A DNA stretch of 64,000 bases, taken from assembly GCA_023374045.1 (NCBI GenBank), contig CM041779.1:303438167-303502166 (forward strand). The letters run 5' to 3'. The notes under the pieces were generated by a model. It was not told the origin of the DNA. It saw only the letters and a list, made by a program, of their open reading frames with translations, and searched no databases. Position 1 is the stretch's first letter; each line of letters begins with the position of its first letter. Origin of the DNA: Limonium bicolor. Its lineage: Eukaryota > Streptophyta > Magnoliopsida > Caryophyllales > Plumbaginaceae. Below, piece after piece: positions 1 through 10,621 of the stretch. Position numbers and translations under genes: made by a program.

Positions 1-559
1 AGAGTTGTTGAATCCCCGACACAATACTGGGGGCAATCTGAGTTAGAATCGTTTATTTCAAACTTTTTCTAACAAATGTGTGAATGAAACTCTCTGAGTG
101 AAAGAGTGCGAGAGTGTCTTGAGTGAAATAAAACCAATAAGAGAAAAAACGTGTCATCTTTACACGTGGCGAGGTCTCAAACATGTGAGGTAAGCAGCAT
201 AACTCTGACTGAAGGAGATAGCTTGTAAATTTACACTAAGACCTGTGAAGAGTAACAAGAAGAGACACATAACTATCAGAAATGACGAAGCACCTAGAGA
301 ACCACCACATAGCCAGAAAAGCTTGTGAAACCTTGAAATCAAACCCTAGGCACCCTTGCCGAGCCTTTCATATGTATCCTATTTTATCAATAAAGCTACA
401 CAAAAGCCAGCTCATGATGATTACGTACACTGGTGACCAAAGGAAGCGAGGAGCCTGACTCTCGGATGAAGACACCCCAAGTCTGAAGCGACACTACCAC
501 AAACATGATGAAGATCTGCAAACGGTCGCAAAGCGACTCAGGATTCAAGAGCTTGAACG

Positions 560-717
560 AAAGCAGCTCCAAAAGTTCGGGAAACACAAGAACCCCGACG
601 ATGAGTCAAAGTAGCTCCAAGAGCTCCAAGATCGGGATACACAAGAACCCCGAAGATGAGTCAAAGTGGCTCAAAGAGCTCCTAAAGATCGGGAAACACA
701 AGAACCCCGAAGATGTG
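560..717. repeat. Tandem repeat, 55-57 bp unit, about 2.7 copies
   Basis: The segment GGGAAACACAAGAACCCCGA recurs at 579, 634 (one base changed) and 691, giving periods of 55 and 57. Each copy carries an AGCTCCAAGAGCTCC-like stretch. It belongs to the repeat-rich 3' interior of the element ending at 6090. Confidence 0.85.
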
Positions 718-1584
718 TAGGCAATTTGAAAACCTCAAGTTTCCAAACAACAACAACAAAGTAGTAGCAAGGACTATGTCAAAGCCCAAAGCCTGAAGGC
801 AAGTCCACACCCAGTATTAAGACAACTTCACACATTAGGACAGGAAGGCGAATCCGGGAGAAGGTCAAGTTGCAGCTTTGGTCACCCTTATGTCCCACAA
901 AACCAAAAATATCCCTTCATGATCCTTGTGACATTCATCATACCCAATGGCCCCGTTATAAGCCTCAAAGACTTCCGACTTGATAGTTATGTGTCTAAAT
1001 CAAGTGAAAGTAACAGATCGAAGGTGTAAGTCCATCAAATATCGAATTCAAAAGTCCAGAAGTTATGACTGTAAGTGAGGAATGAGTGCAAATGCTAAAC
1101 ACATCGAGTGTAGGTAGAAAAAGCACCACATCAAAGAAAACCTTAACCCTGTGAGGATGAGAATTTTTCACATGTTTAATCAAAAGTAATACTGGGGGCA
1201 ATCGATTGTTTCGATCGATTGCTATAGTTTCTAACTCAGATAGCTCAAAGAAATACTGGGGGCAATCGTTTCAAGCAATTTCCCAAAGACTTAGGCCCTT
1301 CATAAACTTTAAACACCATGTCCCAAAACCTCAAGCCTTAAGCACTTCATAAGCCTTAAGCACCATGTTCCGACATTGCAATCCCAATGACTTAGGCTTA
1401 TCATAAGCCTTAAGCACTGCATCGCAAAACCTCAAGCTCCACAACCCTTAGAAAATCATAAAGCCCGGAAGCATGTTCAGTTTTGAAGGATCAAAATTTT
1501 GGTCTCGAAGTCCATTCCGGAAAAATGAATGTTCCATGAATTTTAGTTGAAAAGAAGTATTTGCTTATGCATCAGATTTTTGTC

Positions 1585-1840
1585 AACAGAGTCAACACCA
1601 ATCTTGACACTACGTCACCCATATTTTTTAAAATTGAGTCAATCTTATTTTGACATCGAGTCAACCACATTTTTTTAAAAAAATCTGAATCAATCTTGTT
1701 TTGACACCGAGTCAATTCCATTTTTGAAAACTGAATCAATCATGTTTTGACACCGAGTCAACAACATTTTTGAAAATTGAGTCAATCTTTTCTTGACACC
1801 GAGTTAACCCCATTTTTTGAAAACTGAACCAATCTTGTCA
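1585..1840. repeat. Tandem repeat, ~46 bp unit, 5-6 copies
   Basis: The motif TTGACACCGAGTCAA plus a T-rich arm and a GAATCAATC arm recurs at 1604, 1650, 1701, 1747 and 1793, giving periods of 46, 51, 46 and 46. A degenerate copy follows near 1839. The motif is itself nearly palindromic (TTGAC...GTCAA). Confidence 0.85.
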
Positions 1841-1887
1841 ATCGTAGTTGACAGCAGATACCAAGTTGGTAAGTATGATAGTGATTA

Positions 1888-3032
1888 AGTACAGGTGGAG
1901 GTATGCTGCCCGTTGAATTGATGCAGGGTGTATACTGGCCAATGCGTACGAGTGGTTAAGTACAGGTGGAGGTATGCTGCCCGTTGAATTGAAGCAGGTG
2001 TATACTGGCCAATGTGTACGAGTGGTTGAGTACAGGTGGAGGTATGCTGCCCGGAATTTGAAGCAGGGTGTATTAGGGTGGCAATTTTTACCCAACCGAT
2101 AACCCGACCCCATACCCAACCCGAAAATAGCGGTTTGGGTCACGATTATTGACCCATTTAATTATTGGGTCGGGTATGGGTTACCTATTAAATTTTGGGT
2201 TGGGTATGGGTTCAGAGTCAACCCGTAGTCAACCCGACCCGTTTATTTTATTTTATTAAAAATAATATAAATAATTAATTAGATAAAAATATTGCTAAGT
2301 AAGTGCTAACCTACTATAGTAATACAGATTATGTAGTATCTTTTTTATGAGAGGGTTGTTTATTTGATAATACTATTTGATATTTCTTTATAAAGCAAAA
2401 ACAAGAGTATTCGTTATGTGGATTATCAAAAGACAGGTGCTGCTCTCTCCTCCACACTCCCATGTGGTCCTATCTCTTCTGTACTCTGAAGTTTTGTCTA
2501 TGTTTTGATTCTATATTCTGAGATTTTGTCTATGTTTTGATTCTATATTCTGAGGAGAAACAGTTATATTTGGCCTAGGCGCGTACACATCACCTTCTCT
2601 GTTAAATGCTACTGAGCACGACATGTATGATTTCATTCATTTGTAACTCTGTTTGAGCAATCATATAAAAATTTAATCCGGGTATTTTAAATTTGATAGC
2701 CCTAATTATGTTGGGTTTCAACGGGTCGGGTATTTTAATCATTTTATATGGGTCGGGTATGGGTTGATAATTTGTAACCCGATTATATTGGGTCGGGTAT
2801 GGTCAATACAATTTTAGTCGGGTCGGGTATGGGTGAGCTTCAACCCGACCCATTAACCCGAATTGCCACCCCTAGTGTATACTGGCCAATGTGTATGAGT
2901 GGTTGAGTACAGGTGGAGGTATGCTGCCCGTTGAATTGAAGCAGGGTGTATACTGGCCAATGTGTACGAGTACAGGTGGAGGTATGCTGCCCGTTGAATT
3001 GAAGCAGGGTGTATACTGGCCAATGTGTACAA
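1888..3032. repeat. Tandem repeat, ~71 bp unit, 5 copies, split by a MITE
   Basis: ACAGGTGGAGGTATGCTGCC recurs at 1891, 1962, 2032, 2909 and 2972. Removing the 801-bp insertion and its 6-bp target duplication makes the third interval 70 bp, so the period is 70-71 with a shortened last interval of 63. The insertion sits inside the third copy. Confidence 0.9.
2074..2874. mobile_element. hAT-type MITE with terminal inverted repeats
   Basis: The element starts TAGGGTGGCAATT and ends in the reverse complement of TAGGGGTGGCAATTCGGG. It is flanked by GTGTAT on both sides (2068-2073 and 2875-2880). Both ends carry repeated GGTCGGGTATGGGTT-like subterminal motifs (about 2160-2220 and 2720-2840), as in many plant hAT MITEs. 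The middle (2230-2700) is AT-rich and noncoding. The duplication I can see is 6 bp, whereas hAT elements usually make 8 bp, so the superfamily is likely but not proven. The unbroken repeat unit outside confirms both boundaries. Confidence 0.8.
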
Positions 3033-3172
3033 GTTGGCGGGGCGATGGCAATAAGTCCTCATTTCTATGTCAACTTTTTGGATAACAACTGGCGGGCGAT
3101 GGCAATAAGTCCCCTGTGAAAACCAGAAGTTCATCCCAGCAACCCAGTTGGCGGGCGATGGCAATAAGTCCC
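3033..3172. repeat. Direct repeat, GGCGGGCGATGGCAATAAGTCC, 3 copies
   Basis: Copies start near 3033, 3089 and 3147, a period of 56-58 bp. They follow directly on the 71-bp array and precede the 44-bp array. Confidence 0.8.
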
Positions 3173-3200
3173 CTTGGAAAACCAACATGGAGCATTTTTT

Positions 3201-3640
3201 TGAATGGGTTTCGGTCCCCAGAGGCATCCGAGTTATTTTCTTTTTGAATGGGTTTCGGTCCCCAGAGGCATCCGAGTTTATTTTCTTTTTGAATGGGTTT
3301 CGGTCCCCAGACGCATCCGAGTTATTTTCTTTTTGAATGGGTTTCGGTCCCCAGAGGCATCCGAGTTATTTTCTTTTTGAATGGGTTTCGGTCCCTAGAG
3401 GCATCCGAGTTCATTTTCTTTTTGAACGGGTTTCGGTCCCCATAAGCATCCGAATCACAACACACATCTTGTATTTCATTTCGAATGAGTTTCGATTCTC
3501 AAAAGCATCAAGTCATATGACATATCTTGCATATAGGATGGGTTCGTCCCTAGAAAAACTTGGATACACTATGCTTTTCTTGCATTTTCTCACTGGGATA
3601 GGTCCAGACCTCTGGAAGTGCCTTGGTATATGACATGCTG
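3201..3640. repeat. Minisatellite, 44-45 bp unit, 6 clear copies plus decayed ones
   Basis: TGAATGGGTTTCGGTCCCCA starts at 3201, 3245, 3290, 3334, 3378 and 3423 (last copies with changes), giving periods of 44, 45, 44, 44 and 45. Degenerate copies continue to about 3640. Because 44 is not a multiple of 3, the ORFs seen across it shift frame between copies and are not genes. Confidence 0.9.
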
Positions 3641-3807
3641 TTAGGTTTCTAGTGCTTTGAATAGTTCGGTAAGCTCAAACATCTTTTCAAGGTAGTCAGC
3701 ACCTCTGAACACAGAAAAAGGGACGAGCAAGGTGAGACAAGGTTGGTAAAGATTTTGGGTATTATCAAGCGTCAACTTGACTTTTCATTGACATTCCAAA
3801 ATCAAGT

Positions 3808-3822
3808 TGACGGGGGGCAATC
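3808..3822 (+). other. Polypurine tract of Ogre/Tat-like element
   Basis: GACGGGGGGCAATC lies directly before the LTR start TGTTATCCCC. It would prime plus-strand DNA synthesis. Similar motifs ACTGGGGGCAATC occur at 25-37, 1190-1202 and 1255-1267. Confidence 0.65.
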
Positions 3823-6090
3823 TGTTATCCCCAAAATCTTCACCCTCTTTTATACGTGAACAAGGTTTTTCTAGGATCGGTGCATGGCTAAGGGAAAAAT
3901 TGTCATTTTTTCACCTAATGGATATTTCTCCTGTTTTGGAGAAAATAGGTGCTTCAAGGTGGTATGGGATGAATAGGGATAACATGAAAACTGAGACAGG
4001 TGATATGTTTGAAAAGAAATCATATTGGCATAACGGTAGAGAAGAGGAAGGAGGTAGAAGAGATCAAGGGTTCAAGGCTAATGATAAACAATTTTTGTGT
4101 TTCATTCTTTTTATTATTTGCAAAGTAAAAATCCAAAACCAAAAACAAAAATGTCCTCTCTGATTTTTATTGCTAGTTTATTTTATTTTCAAAAAATGTG
4201 ATTTCGAAAAAAAACAAAAAATTGTAATCGGGTATCATTTTTTTTTCTATAATTTAATTTTGTTCATTCGTTTTCTTTTCTAGAAAATTTCTTATTTTCA
4301 TTATTGTTCATTCTTATCCCTTTTAATTGTCTTAACCACTTTCATGTTTGATTTCAAAGTTCAAAAAAATAGGAAAAAATATCATTTGCGTTGTTACTTA
4401 TTTGTTTTTCTTTTTCTTTTATTTTTCTTCTAACTTATTTTTGAAAATAAAAAAAATGCATTCTTCCTATTTTGCTAGTAGTTTGTTTTACATTAGAAAA
4501 AAATCTTTTTGAAATCATTATTTTCTTTCACGTATGATTGTTCAAAGCAATGGAAAAAAAGAAACATTAAATTTTGTGAGTTTTGAATTTTGTTTATTTC
4601 CCCTAGTTGTTATCCCTGTTAATCTCTAATCTAGTTGTTTGTTTTGATTCTAGCCATTATACTCCTGATTATTTGATGGTAGTTTTGCTATATAAGGGGA
4701 CACAATTCATACATACAGGGGGGCGCAGAGACCCGAATACACAGAGCTCATTCTTCCTTACTACCCTCCCGTTCAACAGTGATACACAAGCTTTTGTTCA
4801 TCTCTTCCCCATCAAAAAAAAAGATCCGCTGTTATTAGTTGTCATAGACCAACCTCACAAGAGCCTCTTCGTCCATTCCTTAGTGCCAGTAAACTTGTTC
4901 CTGACTTCCTGTTGTTTAATATCACCAACCACTACTCCTATACCCATTATTATCATAGTTACGTTCCGCTCCGATTGCCCATCTAACCCAACGACTATCA
5001 CCTCCATCTACCCTACATGTTTCACCCATTGTTAAATCTGTAGAACCACCGTCAAAGGCAGCCTTTGTTCTTCGGGACAACACCAACTTCATTCCTTTCC
5101 GTGGCTTTTGGAAAGATTGTGTTGACTACATCAAACTTCCGAACCTGATGCCACCAGTAGCCATGCACCTCAGTTCGTTGGTCGTCCCATATAGACATCG
5201 TCAAATTCATCTTGCCCAGCTGCTGCCATTCACATCACAATATCATCGTCAGTTCAATGCCATCGTAATTGCATTTGGTTTGTGATTGTCGTGGGGAAAA
5301 AGTGGGGATTTTCCATTCGCGTGCCGCCCTCGTCATCTTCATCACCAACAGAAAATTCCTCGGTCAGCTCCCTTCCTTTCCGTCAACGTTGAGCTCGTGC
5401 TGGTACTACCAGAGGGAGAACGTGGGCAATTGAAAAGGGGGAGAGGGCAAACGAATGCTGCTACGTCACACCTCTCAGAATCTCTTCATTGCTGAGGTTC
5501 AAACTGGTTATCGCCCATGTGATGAAAGAACGGGAAAATATTTAAGAAGGTGAAGTTTTTTTTTTCTCTTATTTTTCTATTTTCCTTTATTACATGGTTA
5601 TTCATTAAAGTCAAAAAGATAAGTTTCAGTTTAGGTAGCATTACACTAGAGAATTCCTTTATTAACGTAATGAGTCTGAGTGGTTGATATTTGAGTTTTA
5701 TTTATGGTCATTTCGATTAGTGGGTTTTAGGGAAGACGTTTTTTTTTATTTTCTTTTTTTTATATCTATTTTTAATATGAATAGGGTATAAATGGTTACG
5801 TTGATTTTGTTTAGTGTGTTGAACATGCCAAGTGATAACTAATATCGGTTTTAGTTTTTGTTGTTTTATTATAGTTTTTTTTATTTCCAAAAAAAACTAA
5901 GTATAAACAAGGTTTAAAAAAAAGGACAATGTCATAATCACTTAGCCTTAGAGTTATAATAGTAAGGGAAAAGAAATTTCTAGGGTGGTGAAGGAATCTG
6001 AACCCTTATAAATTTCATACCAAGCCCCCGGACCCGAAACTCTAAAAATTGTAACGACATTTCCTTTCCTAGTTTAGAAGGTTAAAACTT
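3823..6090 (+). mobile_element. Long LTR of Ogre/Tat-like retrotransposon
   Basis: The LTR starts with TGTTATCCCC after the polypurine tract and ends just before a TGGCGACTC primer site at 6094, about 2.27 kb. It contains a TATA box at 4689. No second copy is in the window, so the right boundary is set only by the primer site and may be off by several bases. The sequence is T-rich and noncoding; small ORFs at 3807-4163, 4607-5035 and 5286-5495 show no domain. Having a polypurine tract on the left and a primer site on the right of one LTR is unusual (see findings). Confidence 0.6.
4689..4697 (+). promoter_or_regulatory. TATA box in Ogre/Tat-like LTR
   Basis: TATATAAGG lies in mid-LTR. Transcription would begin about 30 bp downstream, near 4720, marking the U3/R border. 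Confidence 0.55.
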
Positions 6091-6093
6091 AGG

Positions 6094-6102
6094 TGGCGAC
6101 TC
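6094..6102 (+). other. Primer-binding site, tRNA-Arg type (partial)
   Basis: TGGCGACTC equals the first nine bases of the complement of a plant tRNA-Arg(ACG) 3' end plus CCA. The match stops after nine bases. tRNA-Arg priming is known for Ogre elements. Confidence 0.5.
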
Positions 6103-6236
6103 AATTAGGTTTGTGTGGGCCAGTTAGATTAATTAAACTTTAATTTTATGATTTCGGTTTAGTTGTTCTAATTGCAAATCGAACCTTGAGGCCTTAAGCT
6201 CAATACTTAAGGGTTCAAAACCCACGCCCACAGCTG

Positions 6237-6420
6237 GACCGACCCTAGGACCGACCCTAGCAGGGTCGGTCGACCCGAAATCTGTAGTCTCGGAAGCTTC
6301 TGCATCCGACCGACCCAGGGGACCGACCTTGCCTGGGTCGGTCGAGTAGAAATTTTTTAGTCGGGATGCTTCTGCATCCGACTGACCCAAGGGACCGACC
6401 CTGGCTGGGTCGGTCGGACT
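6237..6420. repeat. U3 palindrome array A, 3 units, 70-73 bp spacing
   Basis: Three GC-rich hairpins begin near 6237, 6306 and 6378. The first has perfect 10-bp arms, GACCGACCCT at 6249-6258 and AGGGTCGGTC at 6262-6271, with loop AGC. Copies two and three keep GACCGACC...GGTCGGTC. The array ends about 25 bp before a TA-rich tract. Confidence 0.9.
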
Positions 6421-6443
6421 GGAATTTTCTGTAATTGAAGTAC

Positions 6444-6500
6444 ATCAGTATATGTATATATATATTGTATGCATACATATACATATATACATATATATAG
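6444..6500. repeat. TA-rich tract, probable core promoter of the truncated LTR
   Basis: Runs of TATATATA and CATATACATATATA. It follows the palindrome array, as the TA-rich tract does in element 1, where the order is the same on the opposite strand. Confidence 0.5.
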
Positions 6501-8035
6501 AAGTACATCATTGTGAGTAAGGAAATAAACTGAAAGTATGAAAAGAGTTCGTAACCACTTAGGACTTGTAAGAACTAGTAAAGATGTCTAAGGAAAGGTA
6601 ATGGAGTAAGAGTTAATTAAATAATAAGTCATTAACCATACAACTCCATGTATGTTATAGGACTTGATTTGTGAACACCGAAGGAAAGTCGGTTCGAGTA
6701 CAACGGTGAACGGTATGAACTTCTCATGCCCCGTATGCTACCTTGGCTACTCTGATTTGTGTGCTTGTGTGCTAATCGATCACCTAACAAGATAAATGCA
6801 CGAATCGGAACTAGTATGCCTACTTGTGAATATATGATGTTGTTCCTTGTTGTATATTCTCTTAAATCATAGTTTGTATAATTCATGAAATGTATGGATG
6901 ATGAGGAATGTGTGTGTGTTTGATGTATTGTATTGTGTTGTGACCGAATACGTTTGTGATGACTTCTAACTGATTCCTAACAAGCTAACCAATCTAACTT
7001 AATAAATTGGTAAATTGGAATGAGTAGAAGTCCGATATAGTTTCGGCCACCGTGAGGAGGCGGAGTCACAAGAGGTTGGCTCCAATTCCTGGCTCTTAAC
7101 TGGTCCACGGCCCAAACCCCTTAAATGGGTAGCATCCTGGATTGGTGAGCCGAGTAAAACCCGGTGGTGGGACGGTGTAGTCCCTGCTCGGAGGTCATAC
7201 CGACTTAACATGAGTAAAAGTAAGTAAGTAAGAATGAGTAAACAAGTATGGTAAAGTAAGTAAGTAAAGTAAGAGAAAGTATTGTGTAATGAGTAAAAGA
7301 GTAAATAGCATCCGATTAACCCGAATGTGTAATTTGGCTAACCCTTGCGGAGGTAAGTGTTATGTGTGCTATTGTAATGCTATTTGACTTGTGTATTGTA
7401 TGGTATATGATTGTATGTTGTATGTAAAGCATGTATGTATGTTAATAATGAACCGCATGTACAGTCGACCTTAAATAGTCGGCGTACCCTAGTTAGCACG
7501 AGGTATATGCGAAGTTTATATGCAGCTTTTTGCTGAGCCCCTTGGGGCGATGTTTTTAATATAATGCAGGTCCACGTGAAGGGTGAAGACCTGTGAGCTC
7601 AAGATTATTTCTTTTTGTCTGTAATTAATGAATTGCGAATGGTGTACTAAGTCGTACACGGCTGTAGGTTTTTGTTAGCCGGTGTACCATGGGGTACACC
7701 TTTTTGGGATAATGAAGGAACTATGGGATGGTATAGATGAGTGGTTGGTAGGAACTCGTTATTTTTGGAAGAATTGATAAGGGATGTAATTAACTATACT
7801 TGATACTCGGTAATCCAGCAATGTAAGCATGTGATCTTTGTATTTGGTATTTAATGTGGTAGCTCGGTATATTTAGACATCAGACCGTAACTGTAAGTAG
7901 TGTAAGCCTAGCTTGCCGTATGGGCGGTTAGCGGCGTAGTATCACCCGCCGTAGTAGTAGTATTTCCTCTGCGATGTAGTAAGATTATCAGGACGACTAG
8001 ACGGTAAGTAAAGGATTAGCGGTAGGGGTGTTACA

Positions 8036-8422
8036 CACATTTGCACCTATGCATCATTGGATGGAATTTCTAGATCTTGGCCTTCTCTTGTGCACTGTGT
8101 ACAACATCGTTCTTATCAATTTTGCACTAAGGGACCGTCGTCTGACTGGAGGCTTGTTCGGACTACCGCTACGCGATGATCAGCAGTTGAATCGCCCAGT
8201 AGTAGAGGTCTGTATTGCTTTGGTCAATGAACAATTCCATTTCGTCCTAGTACAGATAGTCGATGCTTGCCCTGTCCCATGTCTGAATCCTATGTGGCGA
8301 AGATGGCATGATCCTGAGGTTACGCATTATCTGAATGCATATAAAACGCGTAGCGAGCACTAGTATCGGTTGTTTCCTCCGGCCGAACGAGGAAGTGGCA
8401 TTGATTTTGGAGATGATAAGTG
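8036..8422 (+). pseudogene. C-terminal fragment of an OTU-like protease domain from a Mutator-like element
   Basis: In frame from the LTR junction the translation reads about 128 codons with one TAG at 8361-8363. It contains the series LPLRDD, IALVNEQFHFVLVQI and CPVPCLNPMWRRW, followed by a spaced Y..R pair. This resembles the C-terminal half of the OTU-like cysteine protease carried by some plant Mutator-like transposons, where a histidine (here HF) completes the active site. The N-terminal half with the catalytic cysteine is absent, cut off by the LTR ending at 8035. The ATG at 8028 lies in the LTR and is not a real start. The family call rests on pattern memory only. Confidence 0.5.
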
Positions 8423-8499
8423 AGTCATGTTGTGCGTTTGGGAATTTTTTGTAAATATAGTTCTACATATTATAATTAACTACAGTGTATTAGAAATTA

Positions 8500-9180
8500 A
8501 TGACATTGTCTACCATTTCCACCAATATCATCAAACGTTTTAGTTTTGAACATAAACAAATACCCATCTTGTACAGATTGTCTATCATTTCCACCAATTT
8601 CATGTCTGAACATCAACAAATTCCCATCCTGTACAGATTTTCTATAATTTCCACAAATTTCACGCCTCTTTTTGGTTTTGAACATCAAAAAATTCCAATC
8701 CTATATAGATTGTCTATCATTTCCACGAATTTCACGTCTCTTTTTGGTTTTGAACATCAACAAATTCTCATCCTGTACAGATTGTCTATCATTTCCACCT
8801 ATATCACGTATCTTTTTGGTTTTGAACATCATAAAATTCCCATCATGTACATATTGTCTATCATTTCCATGAATTTCACGTCTCTTTTTGGTTTTGAAGA
8901 TCAACAAATTCCTATCTTGTACAGGTTGTCTATCATTTTCATTAATACCATGTATATTTTGGTTTTGAACATCATAAAATTCTCATCATGTACAGATTGT
9001 CTATCATTTCCACGAATTTCACATCTCTTGTTGGTTTTGAACATCATTAAATTCCCAACCTGTACAGATTGTCTATCATTTCCACCAATATCACGTCTTT
9101 TTTTTGTTTTGATCATCAACAAATTCCTCATCCTGTACAGATTGTCTATCATTTCCACCAATATCATAAAATTTTTCATT
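8500..9180. repeat. Minisatellite, 72-bp unit, 10 copies
   Basis: TCTATCATTTCCAC-like starts occur at 8509, 8581, 8641, 8713, 8785, 8857, 8929, 9000, 9072 and 9145: period 72 with one 60-bp copy and one-base wobbles. The unit is a multiple of three, so long repetitive ORFs stay open on both strands (24-residue repeats). No domain is recognisable in any frame, and I regard them as passive consequences of the array. It lies between two Mutator-like fragments. Confidence 0.92.
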
Positions 9181-9724
9181 TGATCGACTACTTTTTCAAC
9201 AACTAAAAGTGTAGTAAACAATTGATCGCACTAGGAGGAGAGAAATGTGATCATTCAGTAAACAGAGTTCTATTCTTCTATAGTCAAGCTTTAGTAGATG
9301 AATAACTAGCACAAGAACTACACTTTAAGTGTTATTAAATTTTCCATTGAAGTCATATTTGAGCTTTCTCCACCGGCAAACAATCTTAGTCACTATAACG
9401 GTCTAACGACGCGAGCAATAAAGAGATTATAATTGTAACGGTCTAACAGCGCGAGCAATATCAGGATTATAAGGTGCTTGGCAGGGATAATGGAGTTGGA
9501 TAAGGACGAACCATTGGATTCCGAGCTAGAAGATGATTTTGCTCCATCTAAACCGACTACAAACAAAAGGTCTAATTATAAGGTGCTTGGTAGGGAAGGA
9601 GTGTTCTGAAAAATTACTAGACATAAATGAAATTAAAATTATATATAACAAATTAATCCACAATCGTTTACGCATCTGTTTATATTGTCTAACAATATAT
9701 AAAATTTGAAAGTAGTGATACTAA
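9181..9724. other. Noncoding spacer with a 40-bp direct repeat
   Basis: Two copies of a 40-bp unit begin with TAACGGTCTAAC at 9396 and 9436. The phrase TATAAGGTGCTTGG recurs at 9471 and 9577. I see nothing else. Confidence 0.6.
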
Positions 9725-10177
9725 TCAAATTTGGAGACGTCCACTCATCGCATTAGTCCTGTAGCGTAAAATGTATGCTCTACGGTGAGCCTCAGCCCTA
9801 CCTTGTATCATAGCGGGGTCTTCAAAGTGTGAATCATCTTCATACTGGACAAGAATCCTAATTCTTTCAATTATTTCTTCAAGGTCTAAGTAGTTTTGCA
9901 TCATTAGGCGTACATCTGCATCGGTTAGTATGTGGGCGACAGATTCGTTGTATAGATCATGGTCCATCCTAAGGTAAACAATCGAATAGACGTGCAGCTG
10001 AAGGTTATCAAAATGTGATCGCACAATTTGATTTAATGACGATGTGAGATGGTTAACGCTTCTTCAATATTGTATGTCTGCATCGATCATTGTCCAACCC
10101 GGACCTCGGTCGAAACGTGCCCCGTACTGCATAACTGAGGTGTAATGGTTCACATGAATAACAACAGGAATCGACAT
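9725..10177 (-). pseudogene. N-terminal domain of a MuDR/Mutator-like transposase (broken)
   Basis: On the reverse strand one frame runs from an ATG at 10175-10177 (MSIPVVIHV) to a stop at 9725, about 150 codons, broken by one TGA at 10064-10066. The part after that stop includes HILTDADVRLMMQNY and IRILVQYEDD. The opening strand segment, a central GPGW(T), and a late acidic LTDADV motif with a closing strand match the general layout of the N-terminal domain that precedes the transposase in plant MuDR-type proteins. The DDE transposase core is not found. The TGA could come from a CGA codon by C-to-T change. The identification is from pattern only. Confidence 0.45.
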
Positions 10178-10291
10178 CCTAATGACATACAAACAAATGA
10201 GTAACTTTAATAGCAAATAAACAAATATAATACATATACATCGAGCAAAAGGTTTAATCATCTACAATCGAAAACAATGTTAAAAAAACGT

Positions 10292-10621
10292 CTAATAGCC
10301 ATACCCATCCTCACCACCCCCAACTCCCCCTCCCATCACCATGGCCTCCATCATCCCCACGTCCATGTGCTTACGGTGCACACCCTCCCCTCTAGGCCTG
10401 ATCCCACTAGTGCGATGGCCCACAACGTACCACTCCATGCCGGTTGGAGTCTGGTTCACGTTTCTATGTCTGGTAGGCGGTGCCGGTGTGCTACTGACAT
10501 GAAGCTGGGCCAGGTCGAAGCACTTCTTCAACCTATCAGCCATCCAGGGGGCCACACCGTCAGGCCATCTTGAGTTGTTCTTTGGTGCCAGGCTCAAGAT
10601 CTTCGGAGCCAACTCATCCAA
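10292..10621 (-). CDS. Unrecognised ORF, 109 aa
   Basis: An open frame on the reverse strand rich in charged residues with a Gly-rich tail (GGGVGGGEDGYGY). It contains RWPDGVAPWMADRLKKCF. I do not recognise a family. It lies just upstream, in transcription sense, of the Mutator-like fragment and in the same frame, but stops and an AT-rich stretch separate them. Its GC content is higher than its surroundings, as real coding DNA would be. It could be an exon of a captured gene or part of the transposon's coding region. It may equally be chance. Confidence 0.25.
   Translation of the reverse strand: MDELAPKILSLAPKNNSRWPDGVAPWMADRLKKCFDLAQLHVSSTPAPPTRHRNVNQTPTGMEWYVVGHRTSGIRPRGEGVHRKHMDVGMMEAMVMGGGVGGGEDGYGY

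Larger units (their letters stand above)
1..3822 (+). mobile_element. 3' noncoding interior of an Ogre/Tat-like LTR retrotransposon (partial)
   Basis: This stretch has no credible coding region. It is a chain of unrelated tandem repeats (560-717, 1585-1840, 1888-3032, 3033-3172, 3201-3470) ending in a polypurine tract and a long LTR at 3823. Ty3/gypsy elements of the Tat/Ogre lineage are known for long 3' untranslated regions full of variable tandem repeats, which fits. Gag-pol would lie left of the window. Bases 721-1187 hold nothing I recognise. Bases 1270-1460 hold a loose direct repeat of a motif like CATAAGCCTTAAGCAC. The short ORFs here run through repeats and have no domain. Family assignment is inference from architecture and the downstream primer site, not from protein similarity. 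Confidence 0.6.
6130..8035 (+). mobile_element. 5'-truncated LTR, Tekay/Del-like family
   Basis: The 3' part of an LTR ending GGTAGGGGTGTTACA at 8035. Bases 6900-7250 match, in reverse complement, the segment near 23880-24110 of element 1's LTR (for example CCACGGCCCAAACCCCTTAA and the following TGGGTAGCATCCTGGAT). It contains a palindrome array (6237-6420), then a TA-rich tract (6444-6500) that probably includes the promoter, then U5. A GTAAGTAA-rich stretch lies at 7209-7310. The left boundary is uncertain, between 6103 and 6236. The LTR end at 8035 falls directly against Mutator-like coding remains, showing where it inserted. Confidence 0.7.

Noticed and set aside
3148..3633. ORFs through the 44-bp minisatellite
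   Set aside because: The repeat is not a multiple of three, so the peptide changes frame between copies; no domain.
4607..5035. 142-aa ORF in the Ogre-like LTR
   Set aside because: Low-complexity composition, no domain, and it lies in R/U5 where coding is not expected.
8500..9183. 227-aa ORF (and reverse-strand ORFs) across the 72-bp array
   Set aside because: The unit length is a multiple of three, so any stop-free frame stays open in every copy. No domain, and copies differ without coding pattern.
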